Source of the DNA: Holacanthus passer
Taxonomy: Eukaryota > Chordata > Actinopteri > Pomacanthidae
Length of the DNA: 64,000 bases
Reading direction: 5' to 3'
Assembly: GCA_025331565.1 (NCBI GenBank)
Contig: JAFREQ010000024.1
Span: forward strand, 2,108,501 to 2,172,500
Made by a program: the position numbers and the translations under genes. The notes beneath the pieces are model-generated. The model ran no database searches and had not been told where the DNA came from. It saw only the letters and a program-made list of their open reading frames with translations. Positions 45,340 through 55,945 of this stretch are shown here, piece after piece. Each line of letters opens with the position of its first letter. Within the stretch, counting starts at the first letter, position 1.

Positions 45340-46179
45340 TTACTTCAATCACCCTCTTATATCTGTCACTGTTTTCTGGTTTAAAATGCAAAAATCCAAA
45401 AATGCTACAATGATAAATCGGTGAAAGTCAGACTTTTTGATTAAGTTCAAATTCTACTTTAAATTTTTTCTTTAAAGTCGGTAGAAGTGGATGATTTCTC
45501 TCTGGACGTTTGGTGGAAAGTCGTGTAAACTGCTGACTGCACTGTGGAAATAAAGATCACGCTGCGCTTTATGTGTAAGAAGTTAAGGTGCATCGCAAAC
45601 AAAGACAGATCCGGGGAGTAAGGAACAATGAGAGAAGACCTCAGACTTGAGTGGATTAAAGTCAGATAAACTGAATTCACAAACTAAATAAAGTGGGGAA
45701 ACTCCCGTCTAGGTTTTCATCGGGTTGTGTTTTAAATCGCTGCAGAAGGATTTCTGGGTGGAGTCTCTGTACGTTCAGCTGTTTGACTGAATCGACAGAT
45801 CGGGGGATTTTGGGCAGGGTGGAGGATTTGGGCTGCGGTCTGGTTCTCCTGCGAGTTCACTACCAAAACTTGAAGACAAACAGTTTGACCAAGATTACAG
45901 CAAAGATCTGGAAGAAGTAGAGCAGGAAGGCTTCACGGATTTTGTTGGACCTTTTTAGCCAAAGAAACTTTTCTCCAAACTGAATAAAATCAGCTGAGTT
46001 CAGGAGTTACTGGACAACTTTTTGATTTAAAAACATGAAAATCTGCAAACACTTTTCAGTGTTTCACGTTATAATTTGGACCCGTATTTTGTGATTGTTT
46101 GTGTGACTGTAATCCTCGACGGGTCTTAATCTCAGACTGTCCCTTCTCTCTGTCCGGGCTCTACGCCCTCGCCTCCGTC
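45338..46179. other. Unique non-coding sequence
   Basis: No feature recognised. Confidence 0.5.
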
Positions 46180-46360
46180 CACAGTAACAGAGAGAGTCGT
46201 CTTTGTTTTGGCGAGTCCCGTCCTCCCGCTCATAATCTGCTGAGGCCAGTTCACTGTCTCAGACACTGGAATTAGACCAGCGGATTAAACTGGTGTAGAA
46301 TTAGCCTGATGAGTTTTCTCAACAAACACACCGGCCCCCAAAACTCCCCCCGACCTAAGC
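46180..46360. promoter_or_regulatory. CNE-like block
   Basis: CATAATCTGCTGAGGCCAG, GGAATTAGACCAGCGG, ATTAAACTGGTGTAG and AATTAGCCTGATGAG are homeodomain-word rich and high-complexity. A short AC tract (46395-46416) follows. Conservation not tested. Confidence 0.38.
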
Positions 46361-46416
46361 TGCTCACAGTCTGAAGACAGGCTCTCTGTCTGACACACAC
46401 ACACACACACACACAC

Positions 46417-47685
46417 TGAAACAGCCAAATTTAAGCCAAACATCATGAAATCTCATTTTTGGAAAGTTTGTAATTAACCTGGATTTTTTGCTGCCAGAAT
46501 CAATGAGAGACGTGTTTTTAAGCCATCGGGCCTGTAACATCCAGACACACTCACACACTGAAAGGAAAACACACTCTGACAACTCAGAGTCCATCTGGTG
46601 CATGAACTCAGAGGCTGGACGAGCTGCTCGGCCTCTTTTATCACCTCGTCTCTCTGACAGACAGGTGAGATCATTTGCCCTGACGAGCTCACTCAGCTCT
46701 TCTCCCCCAACATGGCAGCTGTTTCCAGGAGATAAGAAGCAGAAGTAATCGAGTATTTCTGTCCTGCTGCCACAGACCGACAGCCGGCTTCGACCCTCGG
46801 CCCTCCTCAGCCGCTGTCACAGTGACCTGACGCTGAATGAAAAGAAACTCAACATTGGTTCTTGCTGTGTCAGTGTTCACACGACCCCCGACACACCCGG
46901 CTGTAAGTGAATGGAGCTCTATTAGCACGTGCTAATTGGCTCCACAAACATTGGTTCATCGTCATCACTTCCTCAGTTTCATCAGTTAACACACACACAC
47001 GCAGGATCCCGTCTATTAAAATGTTTGTCCTTTAATTTAATCGACCTTCTGTCCTTCAGGAGCTTCCTGTTGTCTCGAAAAAGCCGATTTTTACTTGTTA
47101 CAGAAAGTTAATTCATTTTCATATTTTGTAATTAAACTCTTCATTTCAAGCACTGTTGGTGGATTGATTTGCATCATATACAAATCTAGTAATTTAAGTT
47201 TAATAATCTTTCTCTGAAGAGCTTCATAACCTCAGGTCTGACAAACCCTGTTTTTCTTTTTGCTTTTGGCACCAAATATATTATATGAAACATTAGTTTT
47301 TGCAAATGAAGAAAAAGACATAGACTGCATGACAAAGTTTGAACAGTTGCCAGGAGTTCACTGACTCGTTCAGAAAGACACGACAGACCTTTTCTCAGCT
47401 GTTTCATTATCTGTGTTCATCCAGAAAAGCTGCCGGATCTCTGTGACTGTAATCATGTGTCAGTGTGGCATCATTTCTTAAAGTGAATACCGTCATCGAT
47501 AATTAGATTTTACAGTTCAAACCTCAAATGTTGCTTTGCATCCATGAAGAAACTCGAACGTCTGCTTGTTCAAATGCAGCTTTTAACAGAAGATTTGAGG
47601 TGTTTGAATTGATTGCACTTTTTTCTGGGACCTGACAGAGAATCTCCACAAACACGCCGCTCATAAAGAGAAGGGATAAAACGAA
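46417..47685. other. Unique non-coding sequence
   Basis: Unique sequence, AT-rich from 47100. GCACGTGCTAATTGGC near 46925 is an isolated E-box/homeodomain-like pair. No exon recognised. Confidence 0.45.
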
Positions 47686-47882
47686 GCCTCTGTCAAACCT
47701 TAAAGACGCAAAGTCGCCCTTTAAAGACTTGTAAATGAAGTGCTAATGACTCCACCTCGGCTGATGTTGAGCCTGGATCAATAAAGGCTCCCATTCACCG
47801 CCTTTGTTCTTTAGCTCATTAATGCTAATGCTAACTGTTTGGGCACAGCGGCTACGTAAACAAACCATGAGGAGGAGCGGAT

Positions 47883-47912
<30 letters not shown>
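47686..47912. promoter_or_regulatory. CNE-like block ending in (GT)n
   Basis: CCTTTAAAGACTTG, GTGCTAATGACTCC, GGATCAATAAAGG, CCTTTGTTCTTTAGC (SOX-like) and CATTAATGCTAATGCTAAC precede a GT tract (47885-47912). The repeated GCTAATG word suggests clustered homeodomain sites. Confidence 0.4.
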
Positions 47913-47917
<5 letters not shown>

Positions 47918-48925
47918 GTTAATGGGTCAATCACAAATATGTACACACACTTTGCAGTACTGTTTCCAGTCTGTGTTTTGTGTCACTCTCTTTAACGTCT
48001 TCTCAGCTTCCTGATTAAACACCAGGAGGAAACAATGTCGTCACTCATTCATGCATTTTGTTCATTTTATTGTTGTTTTATGTGCAAAAAAATCCTTGAG
48101 ATCGTTGTGTATCTTCGTAGAATGAGCTTCAGTCTGCAGTTTCTGCACATTCTGAAAATCCAAAATGAGATATTTCCATACAAATAAGTTTCCACTAGCT
48201 GTTATGGAAATGATCCCAAAGACGTTTCCAGCAGCAGTACAGCAACTGCCACCATCGAACGTCCATATATGAAACAGGTTTTCCCCCGGGTGGCGAGTTT
48301 GCATCAGACTAACTGCTCTGGTTTCGCCCCAAGTAAATAAAATTGAGCTGTTAGAGATGCAAAGCAATGTTGCTCTTAGGAGGAGGAAGATTTGCATAGA
48401 GAGTCCGGCTTTAAGTTCAATATAAACGAAAAGTGATCTGATAAGAAACATTGAGGGGGAAAATACTTATTCTTATCAAGTCATCTTCATAGTTGAGTTC
48501 ATTTTCAACCTTTTACATTTCTAAAATCAAGTTCCATCTTTCCAGATTCAAACGCAGCAATGTGTCGTATTCTTTCAAGATATAAACACTAATTCTTGTT
48601 GATTTCTCCTGGAACCAGACTGACTCTTTCTAGGCATCGTGTACGTTCAGATAATCGCATCATGAGACAAGGTTTAGTCTTTAAATGGAGACACAAATGA
48701 TTGAGACACTGATGAGGGAACATCAACAAGCTACTTTTATTGAGCTAAACGGTGGATTCATCTTCATTCATTCATTCTTCGATCACCTATATAACCAGCC
48801 GACGTGGTCAAGTGTCAAAGTCGCGGTGTCTCGACGGCTCGACTTCACAAAAGCACTCGCAGCAGTTTTTCACAACGACAGCGACCCCTAATGATGATGG
48901 ACGCCGCTGTGGCAGAGAATCGCAG
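47913..48925. other. Unique non-coding sequence
   Basis: No exon or repeat recognised. Confidence 0.5.
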
Positions 48926-49110
48926 CATTGTTCCAGGTGACATTCCCGCCAGTCATTTGGGGCTGCGTTTGCCGGCCCCCCTCTCTCCATAACAAAGAGC
49001 CGGGTCACCTGACGGCCCGACTTCAGCCGCTTCACTCGGCAGCCTCCCAGCTAAAGTAAACAAACTGTTAATTCAGGATAATTCACCATAACCTATAGCC
49101 CCGGTCATAT
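48926..49110. promoter_or_regulatory. CNE-like block
   Basis: GCATTGTTCCAGGTGACATTC, CCAGTCATTTGGGGC, CATAACAAAGAGCC (SOX-like), TCACCTGACGG (E-box), GTAAACAAACTGTTAATTC (forkhead-like) and CCATAACCTATAGCCCC make a long, uninterrupted, GC-balanced stretch. Confidence 0.42.
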
Positions 49111-49530
49111 AAATTCCTCACCTCAGTCCCTCCCTTCCTTCTCTGCGTCCTTCCCCCACTTTCCTTTCTCCCTTCATCGTCCCTTCATTAACTAAAACGT
49201 GTTTGAGATTATTGTAGTATTGTATTGGCACAATCTGATTCCAGTGTCAGGCTTGTTGTTTTTAGGTTACTGGAACATTGGTTGAACATTTATCCAGATG
49301 TTCCAGAGGCAACTTTTTCTCACATAAAACCAATGTTATGACAAGATTTCCTGATCATTTCAGGGAAAGTGTGGAAAGACATTTGAAAGTGTCATCAGAG
49401 GTTTGCAGATGTGATGTGACGTCAGCTCAATCGGACGTGAAGTCTCCATCATGGTTTGATAAGGTTCTCTCCCCCAAAAAGCTACAAGAATCAGGATCTT
49501 CATGTGTTAACTGGAAACTGAGGTCTTCAC
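49111..49530. other. Unique non-coding sequence
   Basis: A pyrimidine-rich patch to 49190. Otherwise no feature recognised. Confidence 0.5.
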
Positions 49531-49615
49531 CGGGTCGTCTGGGCTTCGACCCCCGGCTCCTCCAGTCCGTGTCAAAGTGTCTTCGGGCAAGATGCTGAAC
49601 CCCAGCGGCTCCACC
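49531..49615 (+). mobile_element. tRNA-derived SINE relic
   Basis: GGGTCGTC, then CTTCGACCCCCGGCTCCTCC (decayed B box and flank), then AGTCCGTGTCAAAGTGTC, TTCGGGCAAGATGCTGAAC and CCC. This is the typical order of the body of a widespread fish SINE (…CCCCGGCTCC…GTCGAAGTGTCCTTGGGCAAGA…TGAACCCC). The head between A and B boxes is deleted. Confidence 0.6.
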
Positions 49616-50020
49616 GATCTCCCATTTTTAATGTGCAAATATCATATAAGTAAGAAGGAATTCTGGCAGCGAATTGTTGACAGCTGAGGAACGCTTAAAG
49701 TTGAAATGGAAACAAGTGATTAACAAGCATTTCTCTGCTTTCAAAGCTCTGTGTATAATTAAAGACGTGCAGCCGATTTGTTTTTCGGCTTGTTGTGAAC
49801 GCACCATGACAGCGACGTGACAAATCACAGTCTGTGTTCACTTTGTTTCTCAGCGACAGTTTTTCTCCTCGCTGATGATCAACATCACTCCACAGTTTCC
49901 CAACATTGTTTGACTTGTGTTTGGACTTTTACATGAACAGTTTAGAAATGAGAGCGACAGCGGGGAAAGCTCGGGTTCCTTATTTACCAACATCGCAGCC
50001 ACCAGCGGCGCGGAGATCAA
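49616..50020. other. Unique non-coding sequence
   Basis: No feature recognised. Confidence 0.5.
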
Positions 50021-50033
50021 AGGTCAGAGGTCA
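50021..50033 (+). promoter_or_regulatory. Perfect DR1 element
   Basis: AGGTCA-G-AGGTCA preceded by ATCAA, a canonical direct repeat with one-base spacer. GC-rich sequence (CACCAGCGGCGCGG) lies just left. Confidence 0.5.
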
Positions 50034-50279
50034 CTGTGATGTGGAAGTCTCTTTCTATCAATTGTGACTGTTTTCCTTGGAAGCGTTTACTCTGATTTAC
50101 ACACATCAGTTTTTCCTGTTGCATCTCTTTAATATTTTCTGCTGTGGAAAATCCAACATGGAAGCTGGAGACGTCTTCAGTGACACGAGATGAAGTGAAA
50201 TTTCGGGCGTACGAAGGTAAAAGGTTATTTTTCCAGAGGAGCTCATCGTCCCTCTTTTCTTCTCCTCCTCATGCCACAG

Positions 50280-50307
50280 TGAACGGGATCATTCATCCTC
50301 TTATCAG
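50280..50307 (+). other. Candidate 28-nt microexon
   Basis: A strong 3' splice site (30 bases of mostly C/T then GCCACAG, AG at 50278-50279) is followed after 28 bases by a consensus donor CAG|GTGAGT (GT at 50308-50309). Two of three frames are open through it. Both signals are good, but pyrimidine tracts are common here, so chance is possible. Confidence 0.28.
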
Positions 50308-50529
50308 GTGAGTCCCCCCCCTCACATCTCCCTCTCTCTCCTGGCCTTTGTCCTCTCTGACAATGGGGCGATCAGGGGCAGGGAGGGTATAAATGGGTGA
50401 AGGGGCAGTAAAAGAAAAAAAAAGAAAGGTGGTGTTGATCCCTCGTTCTTTACGGAGAGGTGGTTCAGGTAAATAGGGGCCTTTTTCTCCACTTTGCTTT
50501 GTTGCAGCTTCGGGAAGCACAATGAGGGG

Positions 50530-50532
<3 letters not shown>
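50308..50532. other. Unique non-coding sequence
   Basis: A short CT-rich part then unique sequence; nothing recognised. Confidence 0.5.

Positions 50533-50574
<42 letters not shown>
50533..50574. repeat. (GT)n microsatellite
   Basis: Pure GT tract. Sequence 50575-51099 is AT-rich and unique with nothing recognised. Confidence 0.95.
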
Positions 50575-50575
<1 letters not shown>

Positions 50576-51099
50576 CCCTGAACCCAGCCCTCATGAATCC
50601 CACCCATTTTATGTTATCTCTCATGTGAAAAAAAGTAAAGAGTCTGAAATGGAAATTTGTGATGCAAAAGTTGATTGCCCCTCCAGCTCTCCAAACTTAA
50701 TGACATACTTTCGGCCTCAGACCTTCTTCTGAAGAACAGTCACAACCTTGATGCAAAACTTTTTTTATTGAAAGCTTGATAAACATGATGTGACAGATGT
50801 GTTTAAAACCAAAAAGAATAGAAGAGATATAACTGAGCCAAACTTAATCTCTGCACTGTTGAACTACTTTTTCTTTTCTTCATCTCTGTCTCTGGTTTCG
50901 AAACATGAGAACAACTATTTAACTGCTTTAATTGTAAATACCTCAAGTTGAAGACACACAATACATTTAAATGCCTTATGCAAATTAAATGATATTTTCA
51001 GGAGCACTACATATGTTGCTGTGCATCATCCTGACTTCCAATTACATGTCATTTCATTTCAATGTTGCATGTCTTTGTGTTTGCATGATGCACTGTACG

Positions 51100-51220
51100 A
51101 GTCGCCCCGGTGGTCGATGGGTTGGAGGCAAAGACCCTGAAGAGTCCGGCCGTGGACGATTGTTGCACATCCTGTCTGCTGTCCAGTAAATGAATAAAAT
51201 GCACAATAAAAAGCAATAAG
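51100..51220 (+). mobile_element. Decayed tRNA-derived SINE with AATAAA tail
   Basis: CGCCCCGGTGGTCGATGGG (A-box region), GAGTCCGGCCGTGGACGAT, TGTTGCACATCCTGTC, then GTCCAGTAAATGAATAAAAT and GCACAATAAAAAG. The layout matches AFC-type SINEs of percomorph fish (tRNA head, TTGCTGCATGTCAT body, CTGTC...AATAAAGGCA tail). The B box has been lost. Confidence 0.55.
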
Positions 51221-51822
51221 AGCACCGTCCTTTACTTCTTTACTCTTAACTTCTTTTAAGGAGAATATAAACTTCAAATCAGAATGAACTGGGTTTTCTC
51301 AGCCCTCAGCTGTGTCTGCGGCTCGGTCTCTCAGGCTGCGCCAACATTCTCCATCGATCAGAAGACAGGACAGGCTGAATGTGGCCCGAGAGGCGAAACC
51401 AAAAATAAGTTCACACACAGAGTATCGGTATCAGATGAGCGTGTCGACACATCAACCAGGAGCTTCTCTCAACAGCCGGACAATAAAAGAACACTTGAAA
51501 GAAATTTTGTTCAGTTAATCAGACAGAAAGTGAAAAAATATTGGATTTTTGAAAGTGAGGACGAGCTCACATCCCCAAGTCTTTGGTTACATCCTTCTGA
51601 AGTATAACTACATGAATACAGATTATCTGACAGTCTCATGTTGGTTCTGACAAAAATATGTTTTATTAAATATATAATATTCTGCTATTCAACACAAACA
51701 CAGATAGAAAGTTTTATAAAGTTTTAATGCACTTCTAAACTCAAATCCCTGAAATACAGTGACATGTCTTCAAAGACAAAGACGCTCGCTCCCCGCGGTC
51801 CGGCCTGAGGTTAGCTTTCCAG
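51221..51822. other. Unique non-coding sequence
   Basis: A 107-codon plus-strand ORF (51284-51607) begins with a hydrophobic stretch but has no recognisable domain, and is followed by AT-rich DNA. It is not called. Confidence 0.45.
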
Positions 51823-51939
51823 TGACCCGGGGAGGCACAGAGCTGTCAGCGCCCCAGGGAAGAGCTCTGACTGCTGGGGAGAGAGTCACCTGCATCCCCC
51901 CCCGTCCTCTGGACGAGATCAGAGAGCTGAGAGTGGAAG
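51823..51939 (+). other. Candidate internal exon, 117 nt
   Basis: Bounded by TTAGCTTTCCAG on the left (AG 51821-51822) and GAAG|GTGAGG on the right (GT 51940-51941). It is 117 bases, a multiple of three, and open in the frame reading VTRGG...DEIRELRVEG. It is clearly more GC-rich than its flanks. The pyrimidine tract is mediocre and the peptide matches no family I know. The reverse strand is open too, so it could equally be a GC-rich non-coding element. Confidence 0.28.
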
Positions 51940-52355
51940 GTGAGGACAGAGGGCTGCTTTTCTCCCACACTACACCTCGACCCTCGAACGCAACCCAAAA
52001 CTCTGAACTTAAACGCAACACTGGAAAAACCAAAGTTGGAATCTAACCCTCGTATTTGTGTCGTTCCTGATCAATGGAGGCTCGAATGCGACGGTGAGAG
52101 GAAGCTTCGCCTCCTGTAGATCATGAGAAACAGTGACGAGATCAAAGGTCACAAAAACAACCACTCAAGCATGAAGAGTGTTTGAAAAGTTCTGGGAAAA
52201 ACCAGAGAAGTGGAAAAGTGTTGACGTGGATATTTTTCTGTGCAGCAGATACAATTAGACGTTATAATGGTTTTTGACTTTAACAGCTTGATAATATTTG
52301 TGGTCCGACCAGACAAATGCTTCATGGTCAGAGAGAAAGACAGACAGTGTGCAGG

Positions 52356-52359
<4 letters not shown>
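51940..52359. other. Unique non-coding sequence
   Basis: No feature recognised. Confidence 0.5.
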
Positions 52360-52395
<36 letters not shown>

Positions 52396-52559
52396 TCTTT
52401 GCTCTGAAAGGGAAAGGCTCCATTAAAGCTCACCTGTTCTGACCCCTGCAGGTATGTTACCTTCCTTTCATTCATTCATTCATTCATTCACTCGCGCCTC
52501 CCTTCCTCCCTCCATCAGCGGCCCGGGGCTGTGCTTTGAACTCACAACTGCACCTCTGT

Positions 52560-52593
<34 letters not shown>

Positions 52594-52605
52594 GTGTGTG
52601 TGTGT
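52360..52605. repeat. (GT)n, (TTCA)n and interrupted (GT)n
   Basis: GT 52360-52392, TTCA x6 at 52466-52490 and GT with GAGT interruptions 52559-52605, with unique spacers. Confidence 0.92.
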
Positions 52606-52744
52606 CAGAGAGAGAAAGAGCCAAACAGAGCAAGACATTGATGAAGAGAGGAGGACGAGGACGCCGACATGTCATTCTCAGAATAAATATGGTCTGTTTG
52701 TATGATGAGCAGATTTAATGTGAGAGTGTGTGTGTGTGTGTGTG

Positions 52745-52843
52745 AGTCATTGAAGATTTAAACTAATGTTTTGCCTAAGGTGCTGGCCAACCATTGTTCC
52801 CAGTTAATGACTCTGGCATGGATGCATAGGCTTCTTAGAGAGC

Positions 52844-52882
<39 letters not shown>

Positions 52883-52945
52883 AGTAGAGGTAACGTCTCT
52901 GGCAGCTACAAAGATCTTATCTCAGCCTTTGTCAGACAAGCTGAA

Positions 52946-52947
<2 letters not shown>
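52745..52947. promoter_or_regulatory. CNE-like block split by (GT)n
   Basis: GGTGCTGGCCAACCATTG, TTCCCAGTTAATGACTC and GGCATGGATGCATAGGC (52745-52846), then after a GT tract (52847-52881) GAGGTAACGTCTCTGGC, AAGATCTTATCTCAGCC and CTTTGTCAGACAAGC (SOX-like). It is high-complexity, flanked on both sides by pure GT (52722-52744 and 52948-52991), and is the most CNE-like stretch of the right half. Confidence 0.45.
52847..52881. repeat. (GT)n microsatellite
   Basis: Pure GT tract inserted in the CNE-like block. Confidence 0.95.

Positions 52948-52991
<44 letters not shown>
52948..52991. repeat. (GT)n microsatellite
   Basis: Pure GT tract at the right edge of the CNE-like block. Confidence 0.95.
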
Positions 52992-52992
<1 letters not shown>

Positions 52993-53219
52993 TAACTCTG
53001 CAGATACATTTGAAAACTCTGTTTACATGTCAGATGGTTCATCCACTCCGAGACGACATCATCACACAAACGGACATGACAGATTCGTTGTGTGACTGCA
53101 TCACAAAAAAGTTGAGAAAATTCAACTTTATTCAAACGTCAGGATCAACAACCGAGACACAACAACAACAAAACAGATGTTTTCTGCTCATCACAATTAT
53201 ATGAAAGAACAAAATGGAG

Positions 53220-53236
53220 TTGACCTTAAAGGTCAA
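53220..53236. promoter_or_regulatory. Everted nuclear-receptor half-sites in a perfect palindrome
   Basis: TTGACCTT-A-AAGGTCAA: eight-base arms around one base. It contains TGACCT and AGGTCA half-sites facing outward with three bases between. Confidence 0.4.
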
Positions 53237-53284
53237 CGGCTTCCCAGTTCTTTACCATAAAACAAGCTGCTGTGATGTGAAATG

Positions 53285-53700
53285 AAAACAGACATATTAA
53301 GACTGGACAAAGACTCAAACATTTATATGCACATTAGCATCCGGATCCAGAGTCTTATCCTGGTTTCGATCACGTTAGAGATGTGGTGTTTACGCAGAAC
53401 ATTAGTTATTCAGCCTCTGGTAAACATGATGATAACGGGATCCAGGTTCCCGATCATCTGCCTGCACACGTGTCTCCATCAGTGAGATAATAGTTTCTGA
53501 CTCTGTTACCTCAACAGTTAAGAATGAATGAAATCAGCTGCATCCACCACTGTGCTGGATTTAACTTCTGCATCCCAGTTTACAATATTTCAATTCCAAT
53601 AATTCTCCATACAAAACATAACCAGGACTCTCCGAAGATCGTATCAAAACCAGGACACTCGTGCGAATCAAGACTCAAAAGAAGAAAGTTTCGTCGTCTG
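53285..53700. mobile_element. Possible decayed inverted-repeat element
   Basis: TCCTGGTTTCGAT near 53358-53370 has an inverted partner ATCAAAACCAGGA near 53644-53656, and AACCAGGACTCT (53620) and GGATCCAGGTTCCCGATC (53438) are further variants. Such internally repetitive CCAGG/CCTGG elements occur in fish genomes as nonautonomous DNA transposons. Ends and target duplication were not found. Confidence 0.35.
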
Positions 53701-54267
53701 ATGCTCATTTTCATTCACAAGAGAAAGCGTTGAGCATCTGGCTGCAGCTCCCGAACCAGGCGACGATCTTTTCCGTCCAAAGACCACAAAGACAGTTTTA
53801 TGTCACTCTCTCTGTGATCGCCCATTTTCCAAACCAGCACATCGTGATTTGTGTTTATGTGTCTTGATGACTTTGAAGTATGAAATAGTGATTTGATTGT
53901 CGCTGTTTACGACAACATGTGGTGCAAATAAACCAAAGATGAACTCACTTATTTCATATTCATTAAGCTGTCAAATAACAGAGAGAAAAATGAACCAACT
54001 CAACTGAGCTTGGCAAAGAATGTGGAGGCAGAAAACAATTGAATTTTTTTTTTGTTTTTATGCTCTTTTTTAAAACTAATTTCCTCTTCTGGGATATTGA
54101 AGATCAAACACACACAAACCAGCAGAAGAGATTTATAGGAGGTTTTTGCTGTTTGATGTTTCAGTGTGAACGATTAAACAAATTATTAAAAAACGCGCCG
54201 ACTGAAAATACAAATTTATCTGCTTCACATTAAACACATCCCAAATAAATATGTCTGCGAGTGGACA
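53701..54267. other. Unique non-coding sequence
   Basis: AT-rich after 53880; nothing recognised. Confidence 0.5.
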
Positions 54268-54979
54268 TGTGTGTGTGTGTGTGTGTGTAGTTGTCTGTGT
54301 GTGTATTGCGAGTGTTGAACCTCCAGGAAGATGCCATTAAGCCAAAATGGGGGCGAGTGAGGTCACACCTGTCCATCCTAAGTGGATCCATCCTTCCCAT
54401 CAGCCCCTGTGATTATGAATCACCTCCACGGAAGTACACACACATGCATGCACACACACACACACACATGCGCGCACACACACACACACACACGTGGGTT
54501 GTTTCAGGGGAACAGGTTGAAGGATGGATGGGGGGGTTGTCTAAACAAGACAGTGAATGAAGTGAGGAAGGTGTTAATGTGCGGAAGTTCAGTGTGTGTG
54601 TTTGTGTTTGTGTGTGTGTATTTGTGTGTGTGTGTATTTGTGTTCTTTTACTCTGTTTGCGTGGCCAATTTGAGTTTTAGATCTCAGGACATTTTTGTGT
54701 GATCTGTGTGCATCTACACCTGATGAGTCTTCTGCCAGTGTGTGTGTGTGTGTGTGTGAGTGTGTGTGTGTGTGAATGTGTGTGTGTGTGTACTCAGGGC
54801 TGAGGTGTGCCGTTCCTCCATTCTTATGTTAACATGGATTACCGCTGTGTCCTCCCTGCTGATGGTCCATTGTAGGACCCGTCCCGCTCAGTGGGGTTGT
54901 GTCTACACCACCCAGCATGAGTGACTGAGTGTGTGTGTGTGTGTGTGTGCATGCATGAGAGAGACAGATCAAGATAGAA

Positions 54980-55014
<35 letters not shown>
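54268..55014. repeat. AC/GT-rich cluster with a CNE-like block
   Basis: GT 54268-54287, then CNE-like 54305-54435 (GGAAGATGCCATTAAGCC, AGTGAGGTCACACCTG, CTGTGATTATGAATCACC), AC 54437-54494, interrupted GT 54592-54640, GT 54739-54791, GT 54929-54949 and GT 54982-55014. CTGTGATTATGAATCACC is itself a near palindrome (GTGATT...AATCAC). Confidence 0.8.
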
Positions 55015-55017
<3 letters not shown>

Positions 55018-55164
55018 CTTGCTGTTCTCAGCAGGTGGTCCATCAGACACTGATGGACAAAGTGTGTATCCATATTTCTACTACTTCAACTACAGCTTCA
55101 ATGTGAACAAATGATGAACTGGTTCAGCATGAAAATGAGAAAAGAAGAGAAAAAAAGACAAAGA
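55015..55164. other. Unique non-coding sequence
   Basis: Nothing recognised. Confidence 0.5.
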
Positions 55165-55275
55165 CATTTCAGAACTGAAGAAGCTTCTTGGACGAGAAGT
55201 AAAACGTCTTCAAGAATCTACAACCGAGTCCAGTTGCCTTTGACTCAACCCTGACTTGGATACCAGGAAACACAT
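55165..55275 (+). mobile_element. Penelope-like retroelement tail
   Basis: AACTGAAGAAGCTTCTTGG, ACGAGAAGTAAAACGTCTTC, AAGAATCTACAACC, GAGTCCAGTTGCCTTTGA, CTTGGATACCAGG. This phrase order (CTGAAGAAG...GAGNNGTGAAACGTCTTC...AGTCCAGTTGCC) is one of the commonest retroelement tails in fish. I associate it with Penelope-like elements, though that assignment is from memory. No coding part is present. Confidence 0.6.
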
Positions 55276-55735
55276 GAAGACGGTTTGTAAATGCATCTTT
55301 AAATGAAGCAGATCTGTAAATAAAAGCAATGATATTTGCTGCATTAAAACACAGTGGCAGAGCACAGAGAGCCGGGCGTCAACCTGCAGAGCAGAAGAAG
55401 AAGAAGACAACTTTCTGTCATCTAACTTTTTCTCTGACGGCTGATTTTGAATCGTGATACATCTGTTGTCATTGACCTTAACTCCTTATCAGATGTCGGC
55501 TGCTTCAGATTCAGCCATTTTGCTATTGTTCACCGTGAACATCATTTTAAAATGCACTTAAAATTGAATGTAAACAAAGTCTGAGAGTCACTGAAAAATC
55601 CCGAAGATGGAGGAGAAGGAAAACACACTCTCCGTCTTTCTCTGGCTGTGTTTTATGAGTGTGTGTCTCTGCTCTGTTTACATGTTAAAAGCTCTTTAAT
55701 AAGAAGCGGTGGAGGAAGCGAGCACATCGGAACCT
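55276..55735. other. Unique non-coding sequence
   Basis: No feature recognised. Confidence 0.5.
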
Positions 55736-55945
55736 TTCATCTCAACCTGTCCTGTCACACCCAGGGAGGGACCTTATTTATGGCTGCGCAGGTTGCTTCT
55801 TTGTGTGGAGCACTTAGACGCCACCGGAGCCAGACTGGAGGCTCCAGAGGAGGACGAGGGAGGGCTGCATGTAATCTATTACAGATTACAGATTACCTCT
55901 GATTATCACCTGCCATGGACTTTCATTCTGTTAAGATACTCACTC
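55736..55945. promoter_or_regulatory. CNE-like block
   Basis: CCTTATTTATGGCTGCGCAGG, TTGCTTCTTTGTGTGGAGC, then the direct repeat CAGATTACAGATTACC and CTCTGATTATCACCTGCC. Bicoid/OTX-like GATTA words occur three times within 30 bases. High-complexity with no simple repeats. Confidence 0.4.

Noticed and set aside
48062..48451. 129-codon minus-strand ORF
   Set aside because: No domain, ordinary AT-rich non-coding composition, no conserved-looking motif.
51284..51607. 107-codon ORF with a hydrophobic N-terminus resembling a signal peptide
   Set aside because: No cysteine pattern or domain, no promoter or polyadenylation context; follows directly on a SINE relic and AT-rich DNA.
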